A stretch of DNA of 64,000 nucleotides from Lentzea sp. NEAU-D7 (lineage in GTDB: Bacteria > Actinomycetota > Actinomycetes > Mycobacteriales > Pseudonocardiaceae), in contig NZ_JAPJDL010000008.1 of the NCBI RefSeq assembly GCF_026242055.1, positions 124,001 through 188,000 on the forward strand, read 5' to 3'. This document shows, piece by piece, positions 25,950 through 35,238 of this stretch (position 1 is the stretch's first letter; the number at the start of each line of letters is the position of its first letter). The translations under genes were made by a program, and so were the position numbers. A model generated the notes under the pieces. The model was not told where the DNA came from, did not search any database, and saw only the letters and a program-made list of their open reading frames with translations.

Positions 25950-26921
25950 CTACGGCTCCGGTGCGAACGGCACCAGCACCACGGTGATGTTGTCGTGCCC
26001 GCCCGCGTCCAGCGCGACCTTCACGAACTCCTCCGGCCCGCACGGCAGCAGTGGCTGCAGGTCCTCGGGCTCCGGCCGGTAGTTGTGCAGCCCGTCCGAA
26101 CACAGCAGGAACACCCCCGGCGAGGTCGGCTTCAGCGTCACGACCTGCGGCTCGACCCGTCCGGCGTCCGCGCCGATCCACCGCGACAGCACGTGCGCGC
26201 GGCGGTCCGTGCGCGCCTGCTCCTCGGTCAGCACACCCTCCGCGACCAGCTGCGCCGCCCACGTGTCGTCCGTCGTGAGCTGCTTGGAGCCCTCGTCCGA
26301 CAGCCAGTAGGCCCGCGAGTCGCCGACCCAGCCGATCGTCACCGACGAACCCGTGACCAGCGCGGACACGAACGTGCACGACGGCGCGACACCCCGAGCA
26401 CCCGGCTCCATGGGTTCGTTCTCCACCAGCTGCTCCACCGCGGAGCACGACGCGGCGACCGCGTCGACCATCGCCTGCTCGGCGTCCGCGGTGTCGATCA
26501 GCGCGTTGAGCAGCACGTCCACCGCGGCGTCGGCGGCGGCCTGCGAGGCCTGCTCCGCGCGTTCGGAGGAGGCCACACCGTCGCAGACCACGGCGGCGAC
26601 ACCCTTGCCCGCGACGTGACCGAACGCCATCGAGTCCTCGTTGCGCGCCCGCCGCTTGCCGCGGTCCGACACGCCCGACACCGCGCCCAGCGCGTACTCG
26701 ACCCTGTCCCGCGCCGAGGGCTGGTGCCGGCCGCACTGCGTGCAGTAGTCCTCGTCGTCGATGTCGGGCGATCCGCACAGGATGCACGAGGCCTGCGCGG
26801 GACCGGTCGGTCCGCCCAGCGGCGTGCGGCGGACCAGCAGGTTGCGTCCGCACGCCTCGCAGAACCGGTCCTCCGCCGCGACGGGCGCGAAGCACTCCGG
26901 GCACTTCAGGGTGTCCATCAA
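25950..26921 (-). CDS. PP2C protein phosphatase with N-terminal zinc ribbons
   Basis: This encodes 323 aa from about ATG 26921. Two Cys4 zinc ribbons (CPEC...CEAC about 7-24; CILC...CTQC about 46-63) precede a PP2C domain with RNEDS, VCDGVASS, GWVGDSRAYW, LCSDGLHNY and GGHDNITVVLV, so all metal-binding aspartates are present. It overlaps the pknG gene by 4 nt and ends the glnX-glnH-pknG operon. Known biology of PknG suggests this phosphatase opposes the kinase (inference). Zinc ribbons occur in both enzymes. Confidence 0.9.
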   Translation of the reverse strand: MMDTLKCPECFAPVAAEDRFCEACGRNLLVRRTPLGGPTGPAQASCILCGSPDIDDEDYCTQCGRHQPSARDRVEYALGAVSGVSDRGKRRARNEDSMAFGHVAGKGVAAVVCDGVASSERAEQASQAAADAAVDVLLNALIDTADAEQAMVDAVAASCSAVEQLVENEPMEPGARGVAPSCTFVSALVTGSSVTIGWVGDSRAYWLSDEGSKQLTTDDTWAAQLVAEGVLTEEQARTDRRAHVLSRWIGADAGRVEPQVVTLKPTSPGVFLLCSDGLHNYRPEPEDLQPLLPCGPEEFVKVALDAGGHDNITVVLVPFAPEP

Positions 26922-29050
26922 ACCAACGTCCTAGGCCTTACCGCGTTCGCGCGGTCCACCAATGCGATCCGTTCCTCCGGCGTGGCAGCGAACCGGGCCA
27001 GCGTGCGGTAGCGCCGCTCGAGACCCAGCCGAAGCTCGTGTTCGGAGAGTGCACAGTCCAGCACCCTGCCCTCGGCCGCTTGATTGCGGGTCACGTAGTC
27101 GTACGCGGCCTCCAGCACCTCCGCCGCCAGCTGCGTCTGCGAATGAACGTCGATGTCCAAGGCGTGCAACCGTTCCCCGGCCGCGACGAGGTCCTCCGCG
27201 CCGCAGTCGCCGAGCTGCGCGCGCACCGCCGCGATCTGCGCCGCCAAATGTTGTGAAGACGTGTCCGGAACCGACAGCAGCACCTCGACGGCCCGCGCCC
27301 GGTCACCGCACGCGAGCAGCACCCGCGCCAGCCCGAACGCCGCCGACACGTACGAGTGATCCGTGCGCCACACCAGCTCGTACCAGCCCGCCGCGGCCTG
27401 CAGATCCCCGACGGCCTCCGCGCACACGCCCAGCGCCAGCTTCGGGGCAGCCTCGCCCGGCACCGCCGAGCACACCGCGTCGAACGACCCCAGCGCGTCC
27501 TGCGGCCGCCTGTCGGCCAGCGCCGCCAGGCCCCGGTACCAGTCCGGGCGCCAGTCCTCCGCCGGGTCCAGCTCCGGCTCGTCGAACATCGACGGCGCCG
27601 TCAGCGACTCCAGCTCGCGCATCGCCGCCTCGGTGTCCCCGGACTCGATCAGCACGCGCACGATCCGCAGCCGCACCTCCACCGTGACCTCGGGCGCCTT
27701 GCGCAGCCCCGCCGGATCCGACGCCGTCGCCGTCGCCAGCCACGACGCCGCCGCGTCCGAGGTGTTCACCGTCGGCGCCGGCAGCGCCAGCGCCACCTCC
27801 GCCAGATCGAGCGCGCCCTCCACGCCGAAGCGGCGGCGTTCCGGCGTGAACTGCCGCGACGGGCCCGGCCGCGGCACGCCGTCCTCGATCGCCAGCACCT
27901 CGCGCAGCACCCCGGTGAGCTGCTCGGCCATGTCCTCCGCCGAGCAGAACCGCAGCTCCGGGTTCGGGTTCGTGGCGCGCAGCAGCAGCCGGTGGAACGA
28001 GGAGAACCGGCCCAGCAGCGGCTCCTCCTCCACTGTCGGCAGCCGGTCCTTGCCGCGGCCGCGGAAGTCGAACGGGAAGCTCATCACCGCCAGCGCGCGC
28101 CCGACCGTGTAGATGTCGGAGAACACCGACGGCCCGATCGTGCCGATCTCCGGCGCCTGGTAGCCGATCGTGCCGTAGATGGGGGAGTGGTGGTCGTCGA
28201 TGCGCCGCACCGCGCCCAGGTCGATCAGCTTGAGCTGCTCCTCGGTGTGGATCATGTTGTCCGGCTTGAAATCGCAGTACAACAGCCCCACGCCGTGCAG
28301 GTAGCCGACCGCGGGCAGGATCTCCAGCACGTACGCGATGGCCTGCGCCAGCGGCAACGCCTCGTCGCCGCGGCCGTCGCGGCGCCGGCGCGTGATCATG
28401 TCCTTGATCGACTCGCCGCCGACGTACTCCATCACGATGTACTCGACGAGCTTGCCGCTCTCGCGGCTCTCGTGGCGGATGAAGTTGTGGATCTTCACGA
28501 TGTTCGGGTGCTCGACCTCGGCCAGGAACCGGCGTTCCGCGAGCGCCGCCGCCATCGCGTCGGCGTCACCGGAGTCCAGCAGGCCCTTGAGCACCACCCA
28601 CCGGTCGCTCACCGCGTGGTCGAGCGCCAGGTACAACCAGCCCAGGCCGCCGTGCGCCAGGCAGCCCAGCACCTCGTACTGGTCGTGCAGCACCTCGCCC
28701 GGCGCCAGCTTCGGCGTGAACGAGTACGCGTGCCCGCACTGCGGGCAGAAGCCCTCCACCCGGCCCGGCTTGCCGTCCTTGCGCCGGCCGACCTTCTTGC
28801 CGCACTTCGAGCAGAACCGCTTCGCCTCCGGAACCTCCGGGTTCTCCAGCACCGCGGTCTTCGGATCCCGGTACGGCACCCGCGGCACCTCGACCAGCCC
28901 GGCACCCAACCGGCCTCGGCTCATCGACCGGGCACTGCCGCGGCGCGCACGCCCCGAGTTCGACCGCGACGCCTCCTGCGACGCCGACCAGGGTGCCGTT
29001 CCCGGCGCCGTCGACGGCCCGGTCTCGGGCAGATCGAGCTCTTCACTCAT
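26918..29050 (-). CDS. pknG: Serine/threonine protein kinase PknG
   Basis: This encodes 710 aa from ATG 29050. Order of domains: a disordered N-terminus (about 1-75), a rubredoxin-like zinc site (FCSKCGKK...FCPQCGHAY, about 80-110), a kinase domain with VLKG (Lys), the PknG-specific YCDFKPDN catalytic loop in place of HRD, and LIDLGAVRR, then TPR-rich helices to the end. In mycobacteria and corynebacteria PknG phosphorylates GarA/OdhI to set 2-oxoglutarate flux in response to amino acids sensed through GlnH/GlnX. The gene order here is the same, which supports the assignment. Confidence 0.95.
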   Translation of the reverse strand: MSEELDLPETGPSTAPGTAPWSASQEASRSNSGRARRGSARSMSRGRLGAGLVEVPRVPYRDPKTAVLENPEVPEAKRFCSKCGKKVGRRKDGKPGRVEGFCPQCGHAYSFTPKLAPGEVLHDQYEVLGCLAHGGLGWLYLALDHAVSDRWVVLKGLLDSGDADAMAAALAERRFLAEVEHPNIVKIHNFIRHESRESGKLVEYIVMEYVGGESIKDMITRRRRDGRGDEALPLAQAIAYVLEILPAVGYLHGVGLLYCDFKPDNMIHTEEQLKLIDLGAVRRIDDHHSPIYGTIGYQAPEIGTIGPSVFSDIYTVGRALAVMSFPFDFRGRGKDRLPTVEEEPLLGRFSSFHRLLLRATNPNPELRFCSAEDMAEQLTGVLREVLAIEDGVPRPGPSRQFTPERRRFGVEGALDLAEVALALPAPTVNTSDAAASWLATATASDPAGLRKAPEVTVEVRLRIVRVLIESGDTEAAMRELESLTAPSMFDEPELDPAEDWRPDWYRGLAALADRRPQDALGSFDAVCSAVPGEAAPKLALGVCAEAVGDLQAAAGWYELVWRTDHSYVSAAFGLARVLLACGDRARAVEVLLSVPDTSSQHLAAQIAAVRAQLGDCGAEDLVAAGERLHALDIDVHSQTQLAAEVLEAAYDYVTRNQAAEGRVLDCALSEHELRLGLERRYRTLARFAATPEERIALVDRANAVRPRTLV

Positions 29051-29063
29051 CGGCGGACCCCTC

Positions 29064-30020
29064 CTAGTCCCGATAACGCGCGACAGGCGGCGCGGGTGCC
29101 GGGCCCAGCGGTGTCAGCCACCGCCCGTAGATCGCGCGCCACGTGCCGTCGGTGCGCATCCGCTCCAGCACGCCGTTGACGAACCGGACCAGGTCCTCCT
29201 GACCCTTGGGCACACCGACGCCGTAGGACTCGTCGGTGAACCGCGCCCCCACGACGTCGGTGTAGGGGTCCTGCGCCGCCAGCCCCGCCAGGATCGTGTC
29301 GTCGGTCGAGATCGCGTCGGTCTGGCCCTGCTGCAGCATCACCAGGCAGTCCGTCCAGTTCGGCACGCTCACGGTCGTCTTCGCCCGGTTCACCACGTTG
29401 CCCAGCGACGTCGACCCCGACGCCACGCACACGCGCTTGTCCGCGAGCCCCTCCACGCCGGTGATCCCGGAGTTGCGGCGCACCAGCACCCGCTGCCCGG
29501 CCTGGTAGTAGACCTGCGAGAAGTCCACGTCCTTGAGCCGGTCGCACGTGATGGTCATGGTGCGGACCACGACGTCGACCGCGCCGCTCTGCAGCATCGG
29601 GATGCGCTCGGCCGCCGTCACGACCTTGAACTGCACCTTCTTCTCGTCACCGAACACGGCCTTCGCGATCTGGCGCGCCACGTCGACGTCGAAGCCCTCG
29701 ATCTCGCCGGTGAAGGAGTTGCGGAACCCCATCAGGAACGAGTTCTGGTCCACCCCGGCGATCAACCGGCCGCGCTGCGCGATCTTCGCCATCGTCGAGC
29801 CCTCGGGCATCTGACCCGCCTGCGGCAACGGCCCCGGACGCAGGCTCGCCGTCGCGTCGCACGACGGCGGCGCCCCCGCCGAGCTGCTCGGCGCCGCGGA
29901 CACCGTGCTCGCGTTCGCCGGTTGCGGAGCCGGCGCGGAACGCGGCACCACCTGGCTCGGAGCCGGTCCCGCCGAACACGCACCGAGCAGCATCACCGCC
30001 GCCAGCGCCAGTCGCCTCAT
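29064..30020 (-). CDS. glnH: Glutamine/glutamate-binding lipoprotein GlnH
   Basis: This encodes 318 aa from ATG 30020. A lipoprotein signal (MRRLALAAVMLLGAC) and a Pro/Ser/Ala-rich linker precede an SBP_bac_3 domain: IAGVDQNSFLMGFRNSFTGEIEGFDVDVARQIAKAVFG, VVVRTMTITCDRLKDVDFS and VCVASGSTS. In M. tuberculosis GlnH binds aspartate or glutamate and signals through GlnX to PknG. The ATG overlaps the glnX stop by 4 nt. Confidence 0.92.
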   Translation of the reverse strand: MRRLALAAVMLLGACSAGPAPSQVVPRSAPAPQPANASTVSAAPSSSAGAPPSCDATASLRPGPLPQAGQMPEGSTMAKIAQRGRLIAGVDQNSFLMGFRNSFTGEIEGFDVDVARQIAKAVFGDEKKVQFKVVTAAERIPMLQSGAVDVVVRTMTITCDRLKDVDFSQVYYQAGQRVLVRRNSGITGVEGLADKRVCVASGSTSLGNVVNRAKTTVSVPNWTDCLVMLQQGQTDAISTDDTILAGLAAQDPYTDVVGARFTDESYGVGVPKGQEDLVRFVNGVLERMRTDGTWRAIYGRWLTPLGPAPAPPVARYRD

Positions 30021-31258
30021 CGGTACTCCTTCAGGCGCTGCCACAGCCCCGCCGTCGATCCCGCCGCACTGACCAGCGCGAGCACCAGCACCCCGGCCAC
30101 CGTGCCCGCCAGTGACGCCCGCGCCACCGCCACCTCGTCGCTGAACTCCTGCCGCGCCTCGCCGATCGCCCGCACCAGCGACTGGTCCAGCGAGTCGAAG
30201 AACGGGTTGCCGATCAACGCCACCGCGTCGTTGTACTGCCCCGCGTCGTCGGCCTCGCGGATGCGCTGGTGGACCTGCTGCCACTGCTGGAACTGCCGGC
30301 CCGCCTGATCGACGGCCTCGGTGTTCCCCAGCGCCTTGGCGCGGTCCAGCAGACCTTCGAGGCGTTTGGAGACCTCGACGAAGTTCTTCTCGTAGGACTG
30401 GCCCGCGCCGCGCGCGACCAGCGTCAGCGTCTCCTCGCCGCGGGCGGTCAGCGTCGCGATCCGCGCCTGCGCCAGCACGTCGACCTTCTCCGAGGCGGTG
30501 CGCGAGTCCGCCACGTCGTTCATGACCAGCACCGACACCGTCGTCACCCACAGCAACGACAGGGTGGCGGCGCCGGTCGCCACCAGCAGGCCGACGTTGA
30601 GCAGCCGGTTCGTCTTGCGGGTCAGGTACCGCTGGATCAGCACCAGCCCGATCACGAACGCCAGCGCCACCAGCACCGGCACGACCGGGAAGTTCGCCTC
30701 GTCCTGCGCGCGGGCCACCCGGTCGGTCTCCGCCCGGTACAGCTCCTGCGCCGCCGGCAGCAGCTGCGTGCGCATCAGCCCCGACGCCTCACGCAGGTAC
30801 GCCGCGCCCACCGGGAAGCCCTGCCGGTTGTTCGAGCGCGCCGTCTCGATCAGCCCCGTGTAGACCGGCAGCTGCGCCGCGAGCGTCGCGGTGAGATCGG
30901 GGGAGGAGGCCGTCGCGACCGACAGCGCCGCCTGCGCCTGCGCGATGTCCGCCTCGTAGCGTTCACGCAGCTGGACGGGCTCCAGGCCGCCGGACAGGAA
31001 CGCGCTGGCCGCTGTCGCGTCCGCGTCCTGCAACGCCCGGTAGACCTCCTGCGCCGCGTGCGCCAGGGGCTCCGAGCGCGTCGCCAGGTCCTCCAGTGCC
31101 CGCTCCTGGCGGTTCACGCTCCACGTCGCCAGCCAGCCGCTCGCCAGGCTCGCCACGACCAGCACCACCACGATCAGGCTCAGCCGCCCAGGGGTCGACC
31201 GCGCCAGGCCGGTGAACCGGCGCACCAGCGCCTGCCGGGGCTGCGAGTCGATCACCAC
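30017..31258 (-). CDS. glnX: Membrane sensor GlnX
   Basis: This encodes 413 aa from GTG 31258, chosen because GGGAGG lies 7 nt upstream; a GTG at 31309 would add 17 residues. Four membrane segments are visible: LSLIVVVLVVASLASGW near the N-terminus, two in the middle (VPVLVALAFVIGLVLI; VGLLVATGAATLSLLWV) and one at the C-terminus (TVAGVLVLALVSAAG). Long coiled-coil extracellular stretches lie between. In mycobacteria GlnX links GlnH to PknG across the membrane. Confidence 0.88.
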   Translation of the reverse strand: MVIDSQPRQALVRRFTGLARSTPGRLSLIVVVLVVASLASGWLATWSVNRQERALEDLATRSEPLAHAAQEVYRALQDADATAASAFLSGGLEPVQLRERYEADIAQAQAALSVATASSPDLTATLAAQLPVYTGLIETARSNNRQGFPVGAAYLREASGLMRTQLLPAAQELYRAETDRVARAQDEANFPVVPVLVALAFVIGLVLIQRYLTRKTNRLLNVGLLVATGAATLSLLWVTTVSVLVMNDVADSRTASEKVDVLAQARIATLTARGEETLTLVARGAGQSYEKNFVEVSKRLEGLLDRAKALGNTEAVDQAGRQFQQWQQVHQRIREADDAGQYNDAVALIGNPFFDSLDQSLVRAIGEARQEFSDEVAVARASLAGTVAGVLVLALVSAAGSTAGLWQRLKEYR

Positions 31259-31364
31259 GAGCGGGCCTCCCAGCGGTGAAGTTGATCGGCGTGGCGTAAC
31301 TGTAGGCACCTCGATGGCACCGCGTGGGAATTAACGACGCATCCCGGCAGGTGTCACTCAGGAG

Positions 31365-32120
31365 TTACAGCGCGCGCGACCCGATCAGCCGCTCGACCCC
31401 GTCCAGGATCATCTCCAGCCCGAACTCGAACGAGTGCTCCGGGCTGAACGCGCTCTGGTGCGCCTCCCCGACGGCGCCGCCCACCCGTGCCGCCACCGGG
31501 TAGCGGGCCGGGTCGAACACGGTCATCAGGACCGGTGCGGCCGCGTCCCACCACTGCTGGTCGGTCAGCCCGGTCTCCTTCTCGGTGACCGCGGCCGCCG
31601 TCAGCCCCCGCGCCGAGTTCTGCACGTGCCCGAGCACCAGCTCGAGCACCGAGTCCATCTCGACGTCCGACAGGCCGATGCCGTCCAGCCCGCTCAGCTC
31701 GAAGTCGTACTTCGCCGCCACCTGCGGGCCCAGCACCGTGCGCGACGGCGCCACCTGCAGCAACCACGGATGCCGCCGGTACAGCGCCAGGTTCTCCCGC
31801 GCCACGTAGATGAGGTGCGCGCGCCAGCCCGCGGCCGGCTCCCGCCCCGTCGCGGCCTGCACCGTGTCGACCATGACGTCGATCAGCTCGCCCTTGCCCG
31901 GCACGTAGGTGTAGAGCGACATCGTCCCCACGCCCAGCGACTCGGCCACCCGCCGCATCGACAGCGCCTTGAGCCCGTCGGCGTCGGCCAGCGCGATGCC
32001 CGCCTGCACGATGCGGTCCACGCTCAGGTCCGGCTTGCCCTTGCGCGACACGCGCTCCTGGGTGCGCCACAGCAACGCCAGCGTCCGCGCCGGGTCACCG
32101 CTGCCCGTGTGTTCGATCAC
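31365..32120 (-). CDS. TetR-family regulator (TetR_C type)
   Basis: This encodes 251 aa from GTG 32120. The sequence begins GDPARTLALLWRTQE, then an HTH (LSVDRIVQAGIALADADGLKALSMRRVAESLGVGTMSLYTYVPGKGELIDVMVD) and a tetracyclin-repressor-like C-terminal domain. A close paralogue lies at 46894. It is divergent from the SNF2 operon, with an inverted repeat between them carrying the core CCGTA-N5-TACGG. Confidence 0.92.
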   Translation of the reverse strand: MIEHTGSGDPARTLALLWRTQERVSRKGKPDLSVDRIVQAGIALADADGLKALSMRRVAESLGVGTMSLYTYVPGKGELIDVMVDTVQAATGREPAAGWRAHLIYVARENLALYRRHPWLLQVAPSRTVLGPQVAAKYDFELSGLDGIGLSDVEMDSVLELVLGHVQNSARGLTAAAVTEKETGLTDQQWWDAAAPVLMTVFDPARYPVAARVGGAVGEAHQSAFSPEHSFEFGLEMILDGVERLIGSRAL

Positions 32121-32135
32121 GAGCCCGACACTACC

Positions 32136-32156
32136 GTACCGTATGGTGTACGGTAC
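32136..32156. promoter_or_regulatory. TetR operator, CCGTA-N5-TACGG core
   Basis: GTACCGTA-TGGTG-TACGGTAC is an inverted repeat with 8-bp arms. It lies 16 nt before the tetR start and 6 nt before the SNF2 ATG at 32162, so it overlaps both promoter regions. The same core occurs twice upstream of the TetR paralogue at 46894. Confidence 0.8.
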
Positions 32157-32161
32157 ATAGT

Positions 32162-34483
32162 ATGTTCGTGCCTGCCGACCCGCCCAGATTCGGCCAGCTC
32201 CACGGAAAGCCCCTGCTCGAAGCCCTACCCGAGGTGCTGCGTGGCGACGGTTACTGGTCGGTGGCCGCCGCGACCGCGCTCACCCTCGTCGCCCGCGGCC
32301 GGATCGTGCCCGGCGTGACGGACGGCGGCCACGACACCTGGCGCGCCGGACCGCTCGACCACGCCGACGAGCTGCACCTGCGCCAGCTCGCCGCCCACGG
32401 CGACTACGACCTGCTCCGCCAGTTCCTCGACGCCGTCGCCGACACGCTGCCCCGCACCGGCACCGGACCGTTCGCCGGCACCGACGCCTGCGACGTCTCC
32501 GCGCTCAAGACGTGGGCCGACGAGCAGATCACCCTCTCCCTGCGCATCGAGACCACCGACGACATGCGGTTCCGGGCCGTCGTGCAGGTCCGCGCCGTCA
32601 CCGACCCCTACCCGCGCGACGTGCGCGGCTCCGGCCGTGAGCTCGACGCCATCCGGGCGATGGCCCGCATCGACTGGCCGCCGCTGCAACGCCTGCTCGA
32701 CCAGGCCGACCTCACCGACGACGAGGTCGGCGAACTGCTCGGCACCGGCATCGAGGTCCACTGGCCGCGCCAGTTCGCCACGAACCTGTCCGCGAAGGCC
32801 GTCATCGGCGAACCCAGCGGGCCGCTGCACGCGGGCGACCTGCTCTCGTTCGACTGGCGCATCGCGCTCGGCGACTCCGAGCTCACCGACGCCGAGATGG
32901 ACCTCGTCGCCGAGGCCTCCCGGCCGATCGTGAAGCTGCGCGACCAGTGGGTGCTGATCGACCCGAAGCTGCGCCGCAAGGCCCGGCAGCGACTCGAACC
33001 CATCACCGCGGCCCAGGCCGTCACCGCCGCCCTCACCGGCGTGGCGGTCATCGGCGGCGAGCACGTCGAGGTCGCACCGCACAGCCTCGCCACCGCCATC
33101 ACGACCGTCCCGCAGTTCCCGCAGCCCGCCGCGTTGCGGGCACGACTGCGCGACTACCAGCTGCACGGACTGCGCTGGCTCGCCCACATGACCGGCCTCG
33201 GACTCGGCGCCTGCCTCGCCGACGACATGGGCCTGGGCAAGACCATCACGCTCATCGCCCTGCACCTGCACCGCCGCCACGACCAGCCCACGCTCGTCGT
33301 CTGCCCGGCCTCGCTGCTGGGCAACTGGGAACGCGAGATCCACCGCTTCGCACCCGGCACACCCGTCACCCGCTACCACGGTCCACACCGGACCCTCGCC
33401 TCCGAAGGCGTCGTGCTCACCACCTACGGCACCATGCGCCTGGACGCCGAGGCGCTGCGCGCACACCCGTGGGGCATGGTCGTCGCCGACGAGGCCCAGC
33501 ACGTCAAGAACCCGCACTCCGGCACCGCCAAGGCGTTGCGCTCGATCCCCGCCGCCGCCCGCGTCGCGCTGTCGGGCACACCGGTCGAGAACTCGCTGTC
33601 GGAGCTGTGGTCCATCCTGGACTGGACGACACCCGGCCTGCTCGGCACGCACCGCGCGTTCCGCACCCGCTGGCCCGCACCCGACGACACGCTCGCCAAG
33701 GTCGTGCGGCCGTTCCTGCTGCGCCGCCGCAAGTCCGACCCCGGCGTCGCCCCCGAACTGCCCGCCAAGACCGAGACCGACCGCTACGTCTCGCTCAGCG
33801 TCGAGCAGGCGGCGTTGTACGAGGCGCTCACCAGGGAGACCCTCGAGCAGATCGCGTCCAGCGACGGCATGGCCCGGCGCGGCCTCGTGCTCAAGCTGCT
33901 GACCGGGCTCAAGCAGATCTGCAACCACCCGTCGCACTACCTCGGCCACCCGACGCTGCAGGGCACGTCCGGCAAGCTCGACCTGCTCGACGAACTGCTC
34001 GCGACGATCGTCGCCGAGGACGGCTCGGCGCTGATCTTCACCCAGTACGTCGGCATGGCCCGGCTGCTCGAACAGCACATCACGCAGCCCACGCGGTTCC
34101 TGCACGGAGGAACCCCGGTGCCGCAGCGCGAGCGGATGGTCGAGGACTTCCAGAACGGCCGCGCACCCGTGTTCCTGCTCTCGCTCAAAGCCGCCGGCAC
34201 CGGCCTCAACCTCACCCGCGCCGACCACGTCATCCACTTCGACCGCTGGTGGAACCCCGCCGTCGAGGACCAGGCCACCGACCGCGCCTACCGCATCGGC
34301 CAGACCAGGCCCGTCCAGGTGCACAAGCTCGTCACCGAGGGCACCGTCGAGGAACGCATCGCCGCGCTCCTGCAGGACAAGCGCGACCTCGCCGACGCCG
34401 TCCTGCACGGGGGAGCGGCCGCGTTCACCGAACTCACCGACGCCGAACTGGCCGAACTCGTCCAGCTGAGGAGCGAACAGTGA
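32162..34483 (+). CDS. SNF2-family DEAD/DEAH helicase
   Basis: This encodes 773 aa from ATG 32162. The N-terminal third is the bacterial SNF2_assoc-like region (to about 310). The Swi2/Snf2 ATPase follows, with Walker A ADDMGLGKT (about 355), VCPASLLGNWERE, the DEAQ box (about 442), SGTPVEN, and a helicase C lobe ending QATDRAYRIGQTRPVQVHKL. It is somewhat short for actinomycete homologues (about 900-1000 aa). It is coupled by GTGA to a SWIM-domain gene, a conserved partnership. Likely DNA translocase; target unknown. Confidence 0.92.
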   Translation: MFVPADPPRFGQLHGKPLLEALPEVLRGDGYWSVAAATALTLVARGRIVPGVTDGGHDTWRAGPLDHADELHLRQLAAHGDYDLLRQFLDAVADTLPRTGTGPFAGTDACDVSALKTWADEQITLSLRIETTDDMRFRAVVQVRAVTDPYPRDVRGSGRELDAIRAMARIDWPPLQRLLDQADLTDDEVGELLGTGIEVHWPRQFATNLSAKAVIGEPSGPLHAGDLLSFDWRIALGDSELTDAEMDLVAEASRPIVKLRDQWVLIDPKLRRKARQRLEPITAAQAVTAALTGVAVIGGEHVEVAPHSLATAITTVPQFPQPAALRARLRDYQLHGLRWLAHMTGLGLGACLADDMGLGKTITLIALHLHRRHDQPTLVVCPASLLGNWEREIHRFAPGTPVTRYHGPHRTLASEGVVLTTYGTMRLDAEALRAHPWGMVVADEAQHVKNPHSGTAKALRSIPAAARVALSGTPVENSLSELWSILDWTTPGLLGTHRAFRTRWPAPDDTLAKVVRPFLLRRRKSDPGVAPELPAKTETDRYVSLSVEQAALYEALTRETLEQIASSDGMARRGLVLKLLTGLKQICNHPSHYLGHPTLQGTSGKLDLLDELLATIVAEDGSALIFTQYVGMARLLEQHITQPTRFLHGGTPVPQRERMVEDFQNGRAPVFLLSLKAAGTGLNLTRADHVIHFDRWWNPAVEDQATDRAYRIGQTRPVQVHKLVTEGTVEERIAALLQDKRDLADAVLHGGAAAFTELTDAELAELVQLRSEQ

Positions 34484-35238
34484 CCGCACGCGGATTCGCC
34501 GCGTTCCCCAAGGTGACGCGCCGCGTCGCCGGCACCTGGTGGGGCAAGGCCTGGGTGAAGGCGTTGTCGGACACCGCTCTCGACACCGGCCTGGTCCGCC
34601 TGGGCCGCCGCTACGCCCACGCCGGCGTCGTCGGCCCGATCACCGTTAGCCCCGGCCGCCTGCACGCCCAGGTCCACGACGACGACACCGTCCACAGCAC
34701 CACCGTCAGCCTGCCGGTGCTCTCCGAGGTCCAATGGGGACGGTTCCTCGACCGCGTCGCCGAACACGCGGGCCACATCGCCGCCCTGCTGGACAACGAC
34801 ATGCCGCGCGACCTCGTCCTCGCCGCCGAAGAGTCCGGAGTGGACCTGCTGCCCGGCATCGGCGACCTCGAACCCGACTGCGACTGCGACGGCTGGGAAC
34901 TGCCGTGCCGCCACGCCGCCGCCCTCGCCCTGCAGGTCGGCTGGCTGCTCGACGCCGACCCGTTCGTCCTGCTGCTGCTCAGGGGAAAACCGGAACAGGA
35001 ACTCCTCGACGCCCTGCGCCAGCGCGTCGCCGGGCCCGTCGGAACCAGAACACCTGTGGTGGTTTCCGCCGAACCAGCAGGTCAGATGCCCCCTCGGCCC
35101 GCACTGCCGACCACCACACCTGTGGTGCTCGCGGTCGAACCGCCACCCGGTTTCGAGGCCGCGGACATCGTGGCACTGATGGAGATCGCCGCAACCCGCG
35201 CACGCGCACTGCTGCGTTCGGGCACTCTCGAACAATGA
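34480..35238 (+). CDS. SWIM zinc-finger protein
   Basis: This encodes 252 aa from GTG 34480, overlapping the SNF2 stop. It starts FAAFPKVTRRVAGTWWGKAWVKALSD, as in proteins encoded next to bacterial SNF2 helicases. The SWIM motif CDCDGWELPCRH (CxCx6CxH) is intact near residue 130. The C-terminal 70 residues are Pro/Val-rich and low complexity. It probably recruits or modulates the helicase on DNA (inference). Confidence 0.9.
   Translation: MTARGFAAFPKVTRRVAGTWWGKAWVKALSDTALDTGLVRLGRRYAHAGVVGPITVSPGRLHAQVHDDDTVHSTTVSLPVLSEVQWGRFLDRVAEHAGHIAALLDNDMPRDLVLAAEESGVDLLPGIGDLEPDCDCDGWELPCRHAAALALQVGWLLDADPFVLLLLRGKPEQELLDALRQRVAGPVGTRTPVVVSAEPAGQMPPRPALPTTTPVVLAVEPPPGFEAADIVALMEIAATRARALLRSGTLEQ

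Noticed and set aside
26918..31258. Phage-defence reading of the kinase, phosphatase and nearby genes
   Set aside because: PknG, GlnH and GlnX match a known metabolic sensing operon, so no defence function needs to be invoked.
32225..34489. Open frame of 754 codons opposite the SNF2 gene
   Set aside because: It is an antisense artefact of high GC at third positions; the SNF2 motifs on the other strand are complete.
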